This document shows, one piece after another, positions 8,964-19,661 of a stretch of DNA of 60,219 nt (the first letter of the stretch is position 1; the number at the start of each line of letters is the position of its first letter). The stretch lies in assembly GCF_016892765.1 (NCBI RefSeq), contig NZ_JAFEMD010000036.1, positions 1 to 60,219 on the forward strand. Reading direction: 5' to 3'. Position numbers and translations under genes: made by a program. Source of the stretch: Microvirga arvi. GTDB taxonomy: Bacteria > Pseudomonadota > Alphaproteobacteria > Rhizobiales > Beijerinckiaceae. Below the pieces are notes generated by a model. That model made no database searches. It was not told where the DNA came from and was given only the letters and a program-made list of their open reading frames with translations.

Positions 8964-9503
8964 ATGTCTCTCCGCCTGTTGTGTTCCCGCCTTCTCCTCC
9001 TGATCCTTGCCCTCTCGTTGAGCAGCTGCGGCTACATCCCCCGGCCCGTGGCCGGGGTGCCGCCCGGCACGCCCTGGGACGCCTTGCCCCTGCGCAAATG
9101 GCTGGCGGAGGATCGGGCCGAACCCATCGCTCTGTCCTTCTGCACCCCACCCGAATGCAGCCCCGGCCTTGCCGTCAGCGTGGTCCGGATGACGGGCAAG
9201 GATGCGGATGTGACGGAGGCCCTCCTCAAGGATCCGGAGCGTCTTGCCCGAGGGCTCCGCTCGCCGGCAGGCCGCGAGAAGCCGGTGAAGACCCGGATCG
9301 CCGTCGAGCGCCTGACAGGCAGCCCGTTTCCGGGTTTCGCCATCGATCTTGCCCCTGCCGACGGCGGCAAGCCCCCGGCCTACGGCGCTGCTTTCGGAAA
9401 GCGGGAGGGCGAGACCCTGTCGGTGGTGCTCGTGATCGGCGAAACGCAGGATGCTGTGCGTGAAACAGCCAAGCAGGTTGCTGCCCGTGAATTGGGCTCC
9501 TGA
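8964..9503 (+). CDS. hypothetical lipoprotein
   Basis: 179 residues. The N-terminus (MSLRLLCSRLLLLILALS) is a signal peptide ending in the lipobox LSSC, with Cys22 as the likely lipidated residue, so this is probably a periplasm-facing lipoprotein. The remainder is soluble, with no recognised motif. It lies between purC and purS on the same strand; similar small lipoproteins near purS are familiar in related genomes, but no function is known to me. The gene is well supported by GC-rich third positions. Confidence 0.75.
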   Translation: MSLRLLCSRLLLLILALSLSSCGYIPRPVAGVPPGTPWDALPLRKWLAEDRAEPIALSFCTPPECSPGLAVSVVRMTGKDADVTEALLKDPERLARGLRSPAGREKPVKTRIAVERLTGSPFPGFAIDLAPADGGKPPAYGAAFGKREGETLSVVLVIGETQDAVRETAKQVAARELGS

Positions 9504-9570
9504 AGGCGTTGTCTCTTCCGCCTAATGCCTTTATGGCGTGGGGCACATTTCAAAACAGCCCGAGGCCTCC

Positions 9571-9810
9571 ATGAAAGCGCGTGTCACCGTGACCCTCAAG
9601 AACGGCGTTCTCGACCCCCAAGGCAAGGCCATCGAAGGCGCCCTCAAGTCTCTCGGCGTCGAGGGGATTGCCGGCGTGCGCCAGGGCAAGGTCTTCGACA
9701 TCGAGCTCGGGACTGCTGACAAGGCCCAGGCCGAGGCTGCCCTCAAGGCCGCCTGCGAGAAGCTGCTAGCGAACACCGTCATCGAGAATTATCGCGTCGA
9801 ATTGACCTGA
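9571..9810 (+). CDS. purS: phosphoribosylformylglycinamidine synthase subunit PurS
   Basis: 79 residues, the normal length of PurS, the small subunit that bridges PurL and PurQ in the three-part FGAM synthase. It begins MKARVTVTLKNGVLDPQGKA and contains GVRQGKVFDIEL, both conserved. The ATG at 9571 is the family start; an upstream ATG in frame is not needed. A palindromic repeat fills the 97 bp before purQ. Confidence 0.95.
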   Translation: MKARVTVTLKNGVLDPQGKAIEGALKSLGVEGIAGVRQGKVFDIELGTADKAQAEAALKAACEKLLANTVIENYRVELT

Positions 9811-9811
9811 C

Positions 9812-9894
9812 CGTCATGCCCGGACTTGATCCGGGCATCCACGTTTTTGCCGCGCCTTAAGGCGTGGATGGCCAGGACAAGCCCGGCCATGACG
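9812..9894. repeat. intergenic palindrome between purS and purQ
   Basis: Outer arms CGTCATGCCCGG and GCCCGGCCATGACG (imperfect) enclose inner arms CATCCACG and CGTGGATG. The GTCATGCCCGG-type ends resemble dispersed palindromes found in Bradyrhizobium and relatives. It would fold as an extended hairpin in the purS-purQ transcript. Confidence 0.7.
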
Positions 9895-9907
9895 ATAGAA
9901 GGATGAA

Positions 9908-10609
9908 ATGATGAAATCTGCCGTCATCGTCTTCCCCGGCTCCAATCGCGAAGGCGATGTGCTGCGGGCGCTGAAATCGGCCGGCTCTCAAGCTGAGAAG
10001 GTCTGGCATGCCGAGACCGAGCTGCCGAAGGGCACCGACCTCGTGGTCCTTCCCGGCGGCTTCTCCTATGGCGACTACCTGCGCTGCGGGGCGATTGCCG
10101 GCCGCGCCACCGTGATGGACGCGGTGCGGGCGCACGCAGCCCGCGGCGGCTTGGTGCTCGGCATCTGCAACGGCTTCCAGATCCTGTGCGAGTCGGGGCT
10201 TCTTCCCGGCATCCTGATGCGCAATGCCAACCTCAAATTCATCTGCCACCGGCAGTTCCTGCGGGTCGAGCGCAACGACACCGCCTTCACCAAGGCTTAT
10301 GCCAAGGGCCAGGCCATCGATGTCTGCGTCGCCCACGGCGAGGGCAACTACACGGCGGACGAGGAGACCCTGAAGCGGCTCGAAGGCGAAGGGCTGGTCG
10401 CCTTCCGCTATTCCGATGCGCAGGGCCACATCACGCAGGATGCCAACCGCAACGGCTCCATGAACTCCATCGCGGGCATCTATTCGGACAAGCTCAACGT
10501 GCTCGGCATGATGCCCCATCCGGAAAACCTGATCGAGGACCTCGTGGGCGGCACCGACGGACGCGGTCTGTTCGAAAGCCTCGTGTCGAGTTTTGCGCGC
10601 GCAGCTTGA
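9908..10609 (+). CDS. purQ: phosphoribosylformylglycinamidine synthase subunit PurQ
   Basis: 233-residue class I glutamine amidotransferase that supplies ammonia to PurL. The nucleophile cysteine is in [13 protein letters not shown], and the His-Glu pair is in MMPHPENL near the C-terminus. The N-terminal [13 protein letters not shown] is diagnostic of PurQ. There are two consecutive ATG codons (9908 and 9911); the family usually begins at the second ([10 protein letters not shown]). About 190 bp of repeats separate it from purL. Confidence 0.95.
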   Translation: MMKSAVIVFPGSNREGDVLRALKSAGSQAEKVWHAETELPKGTDLVVLPGGFSYGDYLRCGAIAGRATVMDAVRAHAARGGLVLGICNGFQILCESGLLPGILMRNANLKFICHRQFLRVERNDTAFTKAYAKGQAIDVCVAHGEGNYTADEETLKRLEGEGLVAFRYSDAQGHITQDANRNGSMNSIAGIYSDKLNVLGMMPHPENLIEDLVGGTDGRGLFESLVSSFARAA

Positions 10610-10612
10610 CCC

Positions 10613-10785
10613 CTCTCCCGGGTGGGAGAGGGGCAGGGGTGAGGGCATGACGCTGCCTGATAAGGCGCGAAGATCCTGATCCCTCCTCAAGGCGGTCCCG
10701 GTGATTTTCATCGTTTCCGCTCACAACCCTCACCCCGCTCGCTTGACGCGAGCGACCCTCTCCCAAACAGGAGAGGGTAAAGAAG
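10613..10785. repeat. REP-like palindromes between purQ and purL
   Basis: The first unit, 10613-10648, has CCCTCTCCCGGGTGGGAGAGG. The second, about 10727-10785, has ACCCTCACCCCGCTCGC...GCGAGCGACCCTCTCCC and GAGAGGGT. They match the 8611-8752 elements in core sequence. The last copy ends 11 bp before the purL start. Confidence 0.65.
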
Positions 10786-10796
10786 GCAAGACACCG

Positions 10797-13007
<2,211 letters not shown>

Positions 13008-13034
13008 CCGGCAGGTCTTCAAGGAGTTTGATCC

Positions 13035-13271
13035 ATGCCAATGGATGCGCGTGAAATCGAGAGCATGATCAGGGCCGCCCTGCCGGATGCGGTCGTGGAG
13101 ATCAAGGATCTGGCGGGGGACGGCGACCACTACGCCGCCACCGTCACGTCCTCGGCCTTCAAGGGCAAATCCCGGGTTCAGCAGCACCAGATGGTCTATG
13201 CGGCGCTGCAAGGCCGCATGGGCGGCGTGCTGCACGCCCTTGCATTGACGACGCTGGCACCCGACAATTGA
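13035..13271 (+). CDS. BolA family protein
   Basis: 78 residues with the BolA fold signature: [17 protein letters not shown] followed by [17 protein letters not shown], including the conserved histidine that can help bind a [2Fe-2S] cluster. AAGGAG precedes the ATG. It is followed 44 bp later by a monothiol glutaredoxin, its usual partner: BolA-Grx4 pairs handle iron-sulfur cluster delivery and iron sensing. Probably an operon with grxD. Confidence 0.93.
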   Translation: MPMDAREIESMIRAALPDAVVEIKDLAGDGDHYAATVTSSAFKGKSRVQQHQMVYAALQGRMGGVLHALALTTLAPDN

Positions 13272-13315
13272 GACGTAAACCCGGCGCCTTGACCGCCGGG
13301 ACCAAGGAGCATTCC

Positions 13316-13651
13316 ATGACCGACGCCCATCAGGTGATCGACACCGAAGTGAAGTCCAACGACGTCGTGCTCTTCATGAAGGGCACGCCGCAATTCCCCA
13401 TGTGCGGGTTCTCGGGCCAGGTGGTCCAGATCCTCAACTACCTCGGCGTGCCGTACAAGGGCGTCAACGTGCTCGAGGATGAGGGCGTGCGCCAGGGCAT
13501 CAAGGACTATTCCAACTGGCCGACCATTCCGCAGCTCTATGTGAAGGGCGAGTTCGTCGGCGGCTGCGACATCACCCGCGAGATGTTCCAGGCCGGCGAG
13601 CTGCAGCAGCTCTTCGCCGACAAGGGCATCCAGGTCCAGCAGAGCGCCTGA
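13316..13651 (+). CDS. grxD: monothiol glutaredoxin, Grx4 family
   Basis: 111 residues with the CGFS active site ([13 protein letters not shown]), the [19 protein letters not shown] stretch and GSH-binding residues typical of monothiol glutaredoxins that carry [2Fe-2S] clusters. AAGGAG lies 8 bases before the ATG at 13316; the frame is open further upstream but has no support. Likely partner of the BolA protein just upstream; a terminator follows. Confidence 0.95.
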   Translation: MTDAHQVIDTEVKSNDVVLFMKGTPQFPMCGFSGQVVQILNYLGVPYKGVNVLEDEGVRQGIKDYSNWPTIPQLYVKGEFVGGCDITREMFQAGELQQLFADKGIQVQQSA

Positions 13652-13675
13652 TCGCGCCGCTTGCTGGAATCGATC

Positions 13676-13706
13676 AAGGCGGGGCCGGTGCCCCGCCTTT
13701 TCTTTT
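13676..13706 (+). terminator. intrinsic terminator after grxD
   Basis: AAGGCGGGG (13676-13684), loop CCGGTG, CCCCGCCTT (13691-13699), then TTCTTTTC. It ends the purS-to-grxD block. Confidence 0.85.
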
Positions 13707-13843
13707 CGTATTCCCCTCCGGCGCAGGGGGCGTCTTATGTCGCATTCCTCAAACGGCCCCGTTTCCGGCACAATGCCGCTTCGGACTGATCGAAGCCGCC
13801 GATAACAAAACACAAGCCGGCGGCCGAAACTTGGGGGCCTTTC

Positions 13844-14158
13844 ATGCTGGAACCGGAGACGAACGTCGTCGCCTTCAAGCCGCGCGCGGCAGTCGTTCAT
13901 CACCCTAAGAGCCTCATGGAGCGGGTCTACGCCGCCGGCTCCCTGTCCCTGCAGGCCGACGACCGGGCCACCAAGGCGGCGGCCGTAATGCTGCAGGCCC
14001 TAGGGTTCCTGGTAATCGAGGAGATCATGGCCGATGGGGCACCGCGCCGGCTCCAGCGCGGCGAGGCGAAGGGAGCCATGGACCGGCCCTGGCGCCTGTC
14101 GAAGCCAGCCTTCTCCGGAACCATCGGCGTCCCCGACGGCGAGGCCGTTCCAACCTAA
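13844..14158 (+). CDS. hypothetical protein
   Basis: 104 residues starting MLEPETNVVAFKPRAAVV, with no recognised domain, signal peptide or membrane segment. The middle (residues about 27-60) looks helical and alanine-rich; the C-terminus is basic. A GGGGG stretch about 8 bases upstream of the ATG can serve as a ribosome site. It stands alone between the grxD terminator and the cyclase gene. Codon use is like that of its neighbours, which supports a real gene, but no function can be offered. Confidence 0.55.
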   Translation: MLEPETNVVAFKPRAAVVHHPKSLMERVYAAGSLSLQADDRATKAAAVMLQALGFLVIEEIMADGAPRRLQRGEAKGAMDRPWRLSKPAFSGTIGVPDGEAVPT

Positions 14159-14292
14159 CCCTGGCTGCTCTGTTGGTGCTTGGCCGACCTGGGTGTAGGC
14201 TGTCCAGGTTGATCCGCACGCAGCGTCGAGCCGCGATTCAGGTCTGCTGCCTGCCGATCCGCACGCCATACGACCTGGAAGGGGACCTGTGA

Positions 14293-15030
14293 ATGTCGCC
14301 CGCCCAATCCCGAATCTGCAAGGGCTGCTGGCAGCAATTGCGGATTCCCGTGCCCCTGCGCGGCCCGGCCTCCGTGCCGTTTCGCGCCTTCGGCATCCGC
14401 CCGAGCCGGATGAACCCGAACACCTGCACGGTCTGCGAGCTCATGTTCACGCGCATCATGAAGGCCCGCAAGATCCCGGTCGACGTCTCCATCCTGTTTG
14501 CCGACCTCAGGGGCTATACGGCCCTGTCGCAGTCGCTCCCGCCCGACGCGGTCTCGTCCCTGCTCGATGCCTTCTACGACGAATGTGCGCAGGCCATCTG
14601 GGACTACGACGGCCTTCTCAACAAGACCATCGGCGATTCCGTCATGGCCATCTTCAACTTCCCGATCCGGCAGCCCAATCATGCCGAGCAGGCCGTGCGG
14701 GCGGCCCGCGAGATCCAGCGCCGCTGCGAGGCTCGTCGCAAGACCCTCCTGGCTGAGAACAGGGGCCTTGAAGGGCGTGAACTCGGAGTCGGGATCGGCA
14801 TCGACTCAGGGACCGCCAGCTTCGGGGAGTTCGGCCGGGCGCATCGTGACCTGACCGCCATCGGACCGGTGGTGAACACCGCCGCCCGCGCGCAGGCCGC
14901 GGCCGGAACGGGCGAGATCCTGGTCACCCGGAATGTTTACGAACGGGCCGGGCGCGACCTGGTCAGGGGAGAAGGGCGGGAGTACCAGCTGAAGGGCTTC
15001 GAGGCTCCGGTGCAGCTCTACGCCGCCTGA
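14293..15030 (+). CDS. class III adenylate/guanylate cyclase with N-terminal CxxC pairs
   Basis: 245 residues. The N-terminus has two CxxC pairs (C9/C12 and C45/C48), resembling a small zinc ribbon or redox switch. The cyclase homology domain starts near residue 63: metal-binding D71 (FADLRGYT) and D115 (IGDSVMAIF), base-contacting K111, and the transition-state N195 and R199 (NTAAR). The position opposite the adenine-selecting aspartate is threonine (T188, in LTAIGP), as in class IIIb enzymes, several of which respond to bicarbonate. No membrane segment is seen, so it should be a soluble cytoplasmic enzyme. Catalytic residues appear complete; product (cAMP or cGMP) is inferred, not shown. 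Good ribosome site AAGGGG. Confidence 0.87.
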   Translation: MSPAQSRICKGCWQQLRIPVPLRGPASVPFRAFGIRPSRMNPNTCTVCELMFTRIMKARKIPVDVSILFADLRGYTALSQSLPPDAVSSLLDAFYDECAQAIWDYDGLLNKTIGDSVMAIFNFPIRQPNHAEQAVRAAREIQRRCEARRKTLLAENRGLEGRELGVGIGIDSGTASFGEFGRAHRDLTAIGPVVNTAARAQAAAGTGEILVTRNVYERAGRDLVRGEGREYQLKGFEAPVQLYAA

Positions 15031-15048
15031 GCCCGGCCCTCCCGCCGC

Positions 15049-15708
15049 TCAAGGACGGTTCAAGGCCGCTTTCATGAACGCCAGCGCATCGGTCGAAGCC
15101 CACTCGGCCGGCCCTTTGAGCAGCGCGATCTCGCAGCCTGCCGCGTCGACCACGAAGGTGGTGGGCAGGCCGACCACATGGCCCGATTTCTGCAGGACCT
15201 GCAGCAGCTTGCCCTCCGGATCGGCATGGTAGGCGAGATTCGTGATGCCATTCTCCTTGAGCCAGGCCTTCGGCTTCTCGCGGTTGCGGGTGTCCACGTT
15301 GATGGCGACCACCTGGAAGTCGGGCCCGCCCAGATCTGCCTGCAACTTGTCCAGCGCCGGCATCTCCTCCCGGCACGGCACGCACCAGGTCGCCCAGAGA
15401 TTGACCAGGATGGTCTTGCCCTTGAAGTCGGCAAGGCCCATTGCCTGGCCCTCGGGGCCTGTGAAGGCGATCACTGGAGGCGGCTTGGGAGCGTTGCTCA
15501 CGCCGACGGCGGCCACCTCGCCCTTGGCCAGCGGCTTCAGGCGGTCAGTCGTTGCCTGTGAAGCCCGGCACTCGGCCGGGCCGGAGGCTACGAGGCCGCG
15601 GGGTACAAGGCCATACCAAGCGACGCCGGCACCAACAATAGCGAGGGTGGCAAGGCCCGCCAGCCAGAGGCGGCTGCGGGCTGACGGAGATTGTTGTGTC
15701 GTCGACAT
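15049..15708 (-). CDS. tlpA: TlpA family thiol:disulfide oxidoreductase
   Basis: 219 residues. One N-terminal membrane anchor (about residues 14-34) is followed by a periplasmic thioredoxin-like domain with the active site WCVPC (C109/C112) and the cis-proline region GLPTTFVVD. TlpA-type proteins reduce CcoN/CoxB or apocytochrome cysteines during cytochrome oxidase assembly. The start at 15708 (MSTTQQSPSARS) is preferred because the longer frame to 15801 would read into the terminator of the RTX gene upstream. Convergent with the cyclase gene. Confidence 0.9.
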   Translation of the reverse strand: MSTTQQSPSARSRLWLAGLATLAIVGAGVAWYGLVPRGLVASGPAECRASQATTDRLKPLAKGEVAAVGVSNAPKPPPVIAFTGPEGQAMGLADFKGKTILVNLWATWCVPCREEMPALDKLQADLGGPDFQVVAINVDTRNREKPKAWLKENGITNLAYHADPEGKLLQVLQKSGHVVGLPTTFVVDAAGCEIALLKGPAEWASTDALAFMKAALNRP

Positions 15709-15806
15709 AGCATGGATGTGACGCCTTTCACGATGAACCTCAAGCCCCGAGACCTGCTTGAGCTCGCTCCTAGGCTTCACGATGCAGTAAGCGTCGTACA
15801 TCCCAT

Positions 15807-15837
15807 AAAAAAGTCCTGGCGGTAAGACCGCCAGGAC
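15807..15837 (-). terminator. intrinsic terminator after RTX gene A
   Basis: Read on the minus strand: stem GTCCTGGCGGT, loop CTT, ACCGCCAGGAC, then six T. It lies 20 bp after the RTX-A stop and separates it from tlpA. Confidence 0.9.
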
Positions 15838-15856
15838 CTCGCTCCCATCATCCAGA

Positions 15857-17494
15857 TTAGATGATGAGAAAATCCTTCGCTGTCAGATTGACGTTGTTGA
15901 AGTCGGCGATCTTGATCGCAGCGCCTTGGCCGGAGCCGTCGGCATCGTAGAACAGGTCATCCGTGGCGCGGTTGAAGATGAGATAATCGTTCGAGTCGAG
16001 CGCCCGGTCTCCAATGCGGAAAAACGCGGTGCTCAGCTTTCCCGGACTGTCTTCGGTGCCTCTCCCGAGTTTCCGGAAAATGGCATTGTCGAGCATGACG
16101 GTGTCGTCCCGAACGCTGAAGTCGAGAATGCGATCGACAGTGGTGCGCGTCGGACGATCATCGATCTTGAAGAAGTCCTTGCCCAAGCCACCACGCAGGT
16201 CGTCGCGCCCGCGCCCGCCATCGAGTACATCGTTGCCGCCAAACCCGAGAAGCACGTCGCGACCATTGCCGCCAACGATCGTATTGGCGAACTCGGAGCC
16301 GCCGAGCCGAAGAGCCGAGTTGGTGCCTGCGAGCAGGAACTCGACCTCGGCATTGGCGGCAAGCGAGAAGTTGGAGGTGACGCGAACCGTGTCAACGCCA
16401 CCGCCAATGGCTTCCGTGACGACATCGAACGCGCTGTCGACAATGTAGGTGTCATTGCCGAGGCCGCCCGTCATGCTGTCGGCCCCAGCACCGCCGTTGA
16501 GGACGTTGGCGCCGCTGTTGCCCGTCAGCACGTTGGCCACAGCATTGCCCGTGAGATTGACGGTTCCCGCACCGCCGGCCCGCATGTTCTCGAGTCCGGT
16601 TGCGAGGGTGTAGTCCGACAGGAAGGACACGACCGTGTCGATGCCGTCGCTGTCGGTGATCACGTCACCAATGTTGTCGATGACATAAGTATCGTCGTTG
16701 GCGCCTCCATTCAGGCGATCCGCGCCGACGCCGCCGTCAAGCGTGTCATTGCCCGCGCCGCCGACAAGCTCGTTGATGCCAGCGTTGCCGGTCAGGCTGT
16801 TGCTGCCCGCATTACCGGTTGCATTGATTGCTGCGGTGCCGGTCAGGACGACGTTCTCAAGGTTGGCTTGCGCCGCGAGAGAGTACGTGATCGAAGCATT
16901 GACAGTGTCGACACCTCCGCCGGCGAGTTCTGTAATCTCATCATCGATGCTGTCCACCACGTAGGTATCGTTACCAGCGCCGCCCGTCATCTCGTCGTTG
17001 CCGGTGCCTCCGTCGAGCAGGTCGTTGCCTTCACCGCCCAATAGATTGTCGTCATCGGCACCGCCGAGCAGGAAATCGTCGCCGCCTGCACCGTCGAGGA
17101 CATTGGCGCCCGCATTCCCCGTCAGGGTGTTGGCAAGGGCGTTGCCGGTTCCGTTAATGGCAGCAATGCCAATCAAGGTGAGATTCTCGGCGAACGCAGC
17201 CGTTCCCGTCAGGGAAAAAGTCACGCTGGAGCGAACCGTGTCAATGCCACCGTTTTCCAGCTCGGTGACGACATCGCCGACATCATCGACAACGTAGGTG
17301 TCATTGCCAGCGCCGCCATTCAGGGCATCGGCTCCACCGCCGCCATTCAGGATGTTGTCGAATGCATTGCCTGTAATCGTATTGGCGTCATCATTCCCGA
17401 GAACATTGAACGCACCATCGGCTTCTGCAAGGGTGAAGGTTGTCTCACCATCTTCCAGAATTACGAGACGAAATTCGTCATAACGAACTGGCAT
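15857..17494 (-). CDS. RTX calcium-binding repeat protein (RTX-A)
   Basis: 545 residues. After a short N-terminal segment the protein is four copies of a unit of about 85-95 residues, each with GG.GNDTYVVD...D.VTE, then FSL....ENL.L.GTAAINGTGN and ANTLTGN. The glycine/aspartate nonapeptides form calcium-binding beta-rolls. The last 110-odd residues (from GGLGKDFFKIDD to DFLII) form a C-terminal module shared with the three other RTX genes in this window and probably carry the type I secretion signal. There is no N-terminal signal peptide. AGGAGG sits 8 bases before the ATG. Likely an exported surface or extracellular protein; substrate or partner unknown. AT-rich DNA lies upstream. Confidence 0.88.
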   Translation of the reverse strand: MPVRYDEFRLVILEDGETTFTLAEADGAFNVLGNDDANTITGNAFDNILNGGGGADALNGGAGNDTYVVDDVGDVVTELENGGIDTVRSSVTFSLTGTAAFAENLTLIGIAAINGTGNALANTLTGNAGANVLDGAGGDDFLLGGADDDNLLGGEGNDLLDGGTGNDEMTGGAGNDTYVVDSIDDEITELAGGGVDTVNASITYSLAAQANLENVVLTGTAAINATGNAGSNSLTGNAGINELVGGAGNDTLDGGVGADRLNGGANDDTYVIDNIGDVITDSDGIDTVVSFLSDYTLATGLENMRAGGAGTVNLTGNAVANVLTGNSGANVLNGGAGADSMTGGLGNDTYIVDSAFDVVTEAIGGGVDTVRVTSNFSLAANAEVEFLLAGTNSALRLGGSEFANTIVGGNGRDVLLGFGGNDVLDGGRGRDDLRGGLGKDFFKIDDRPTRTTVDRILDFSVRDDTVMLDNAIFRKLGRGTEDSPGKLSTAFFRIGDRALDSNDYLIFNRATDDLFYDADGSGQGAAIKIADFNNVNLTAKDFLII

Positions 17495-17623
17495 GTTGGT
17501 TCCTCCTAGGCCCCCAATGTGAGCCTCCTGAAAGGTGCCCTAAATGATGTATTATTTCTTTCAAGATCTAACGTAACGTCACTTATTCTGAGATGTTCCA
17601 TCGTTCATATAATCGTCGATAAT

Positions 17624-17640
17624 TTGAAATTTTATTTCAA
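17624..17640. promoter_or_regulatory. palindrome in divergent RTX-A/lptM region
   Basis: TTGAAAT-TTT-ATTTCAA, a perfect 7-bp-arm palindrome in an AT-rich 239-bp divergent intergenic region. It could be an operator, but no matching copy was found before the other RTX genes. Confidence 0.3.
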
Positions 17641-17733
17641 AGGCGAGCGATACCTAATCTGTGCACATGAGCTTTGCCTCTCGCATCTGAAACCGCTTCC
17701 CGCTATGGTGCGGCCACGTTTCGGAGCCTCTCG

Positions 17734-17979
17734 ATGTCGTCCAGCCTGTCTTTTCCCCGCATAGTTCTGGTGGCGGGTCTTCTTGCCTTGAGTCTCTCCG
17801 CCTGTGGCCGCCGTGGCGCGCTCGAGCCGCCGCCGAGCGCCTCGGCGCAGGCCCAGGCGCAGCAGGAGAGCACGGTTGGCGCGTCCACCCTGCCCTCTCC
17901 TGTCGGCACGCCCCGCTCCGCGCCGCGCCAGGGCTACACGATCCCGAACAAGCCCTTCATTCTCGATCCGCTGCTTTAG
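17734..17979 (+). CDS. lptM: LptM-like small lipoprotein
   Basis: 81 residues with signal peptide and lipobox LSAC (Cys24), followed by GRRGALEPPP, the hallmark of the LptM/YifL family, which helps LptD assembly in the LPS export machine. The C-terminal NKPFILDPLL matches rhizobial members. The ATG at 17734 gives a compact signal peptide, better than the longer frame from 17674. It is followed 9 bp later by lysA, a conserved pairing. Confidence 0.85.
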   Translation: MSSSLSFPRIVLVAGLLALSLSACGRRGALEPPPSASAQAQAQQESTVGASTLPSPVGTPRSAPRQGYTIPNKPFILDPLL

Positions 17980-17988
17980 GCCATTTCG

Positions 17989-19257
<1,269 letters not shown>

Positions 19258-19283
19258 GCCGATCCATCCGTTCCATCAAAGAG

Positions 19284-19316
19284 AAAAACCCCGGCGGTGA
19301 CCCACCGGGGTTTTTC
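19284..19316 (+). terminator. intrinsic terminator after lysA
   Basis: AAAAACCCCGG (19284-19294), loop CGGTGACCCA, CCGGGGTTTTT (19305-19315). The A and T tracts make it usable in both directions, and the remnant of an RTX gene lies just beyond it on the other strand. Confidence 0.9.
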
Positions 19317-19338
19317 TATACGAAGAAACGCTGACTTG

Positions 19339-19488
19339 GATCGCGAAGAAATCCTTCTCCGTCAGTGCAAGACCCTTCTTGAGGGTCGCGACCTTCACCT
19401 ATATCGCACAGCCGATGCCGTCCGCATCTTCGTAGAGCGCACCCTAGGCATCGTATGCCACCTTGAGGATGCCGTAACGCGCGCCATC
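19339..19488 (-). pseudogene. decayed C-terminal end of a fifth RTX family gene
   Basis: Minus-strand translation gives a degraded version of the shared RTX C-terminal module: YDA, stop, GALYEDADGIGCAI, stop, then VKVATLKKGLALTEKDFFAI. About 25 of the last 40 positions match the RTX-C tail (residues ending LTQKDFFVI). Two in-frame stops, one missing codon and loss of the terminal stop show it is dead. Homology fades upstream of about 19488, so the rest of the gene has been deleted. Confidence 0.82.
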
Positions 19489-19661
19489 CATGGGCGAGCG
19501 TAGCGAGACCCGAAGATCTCGGATTGGAATGGACGATATGTTCATTTATTCCTTGTTATGATATATCTTTCTGATAACTTGGAGGATCTGACGTCCGGGC
19601 AGGTCTGCAAAGGGCCCCGGACCCTGGGGCCTTGACGCCCTGTTTCAAAAGGGGCAGCGCC

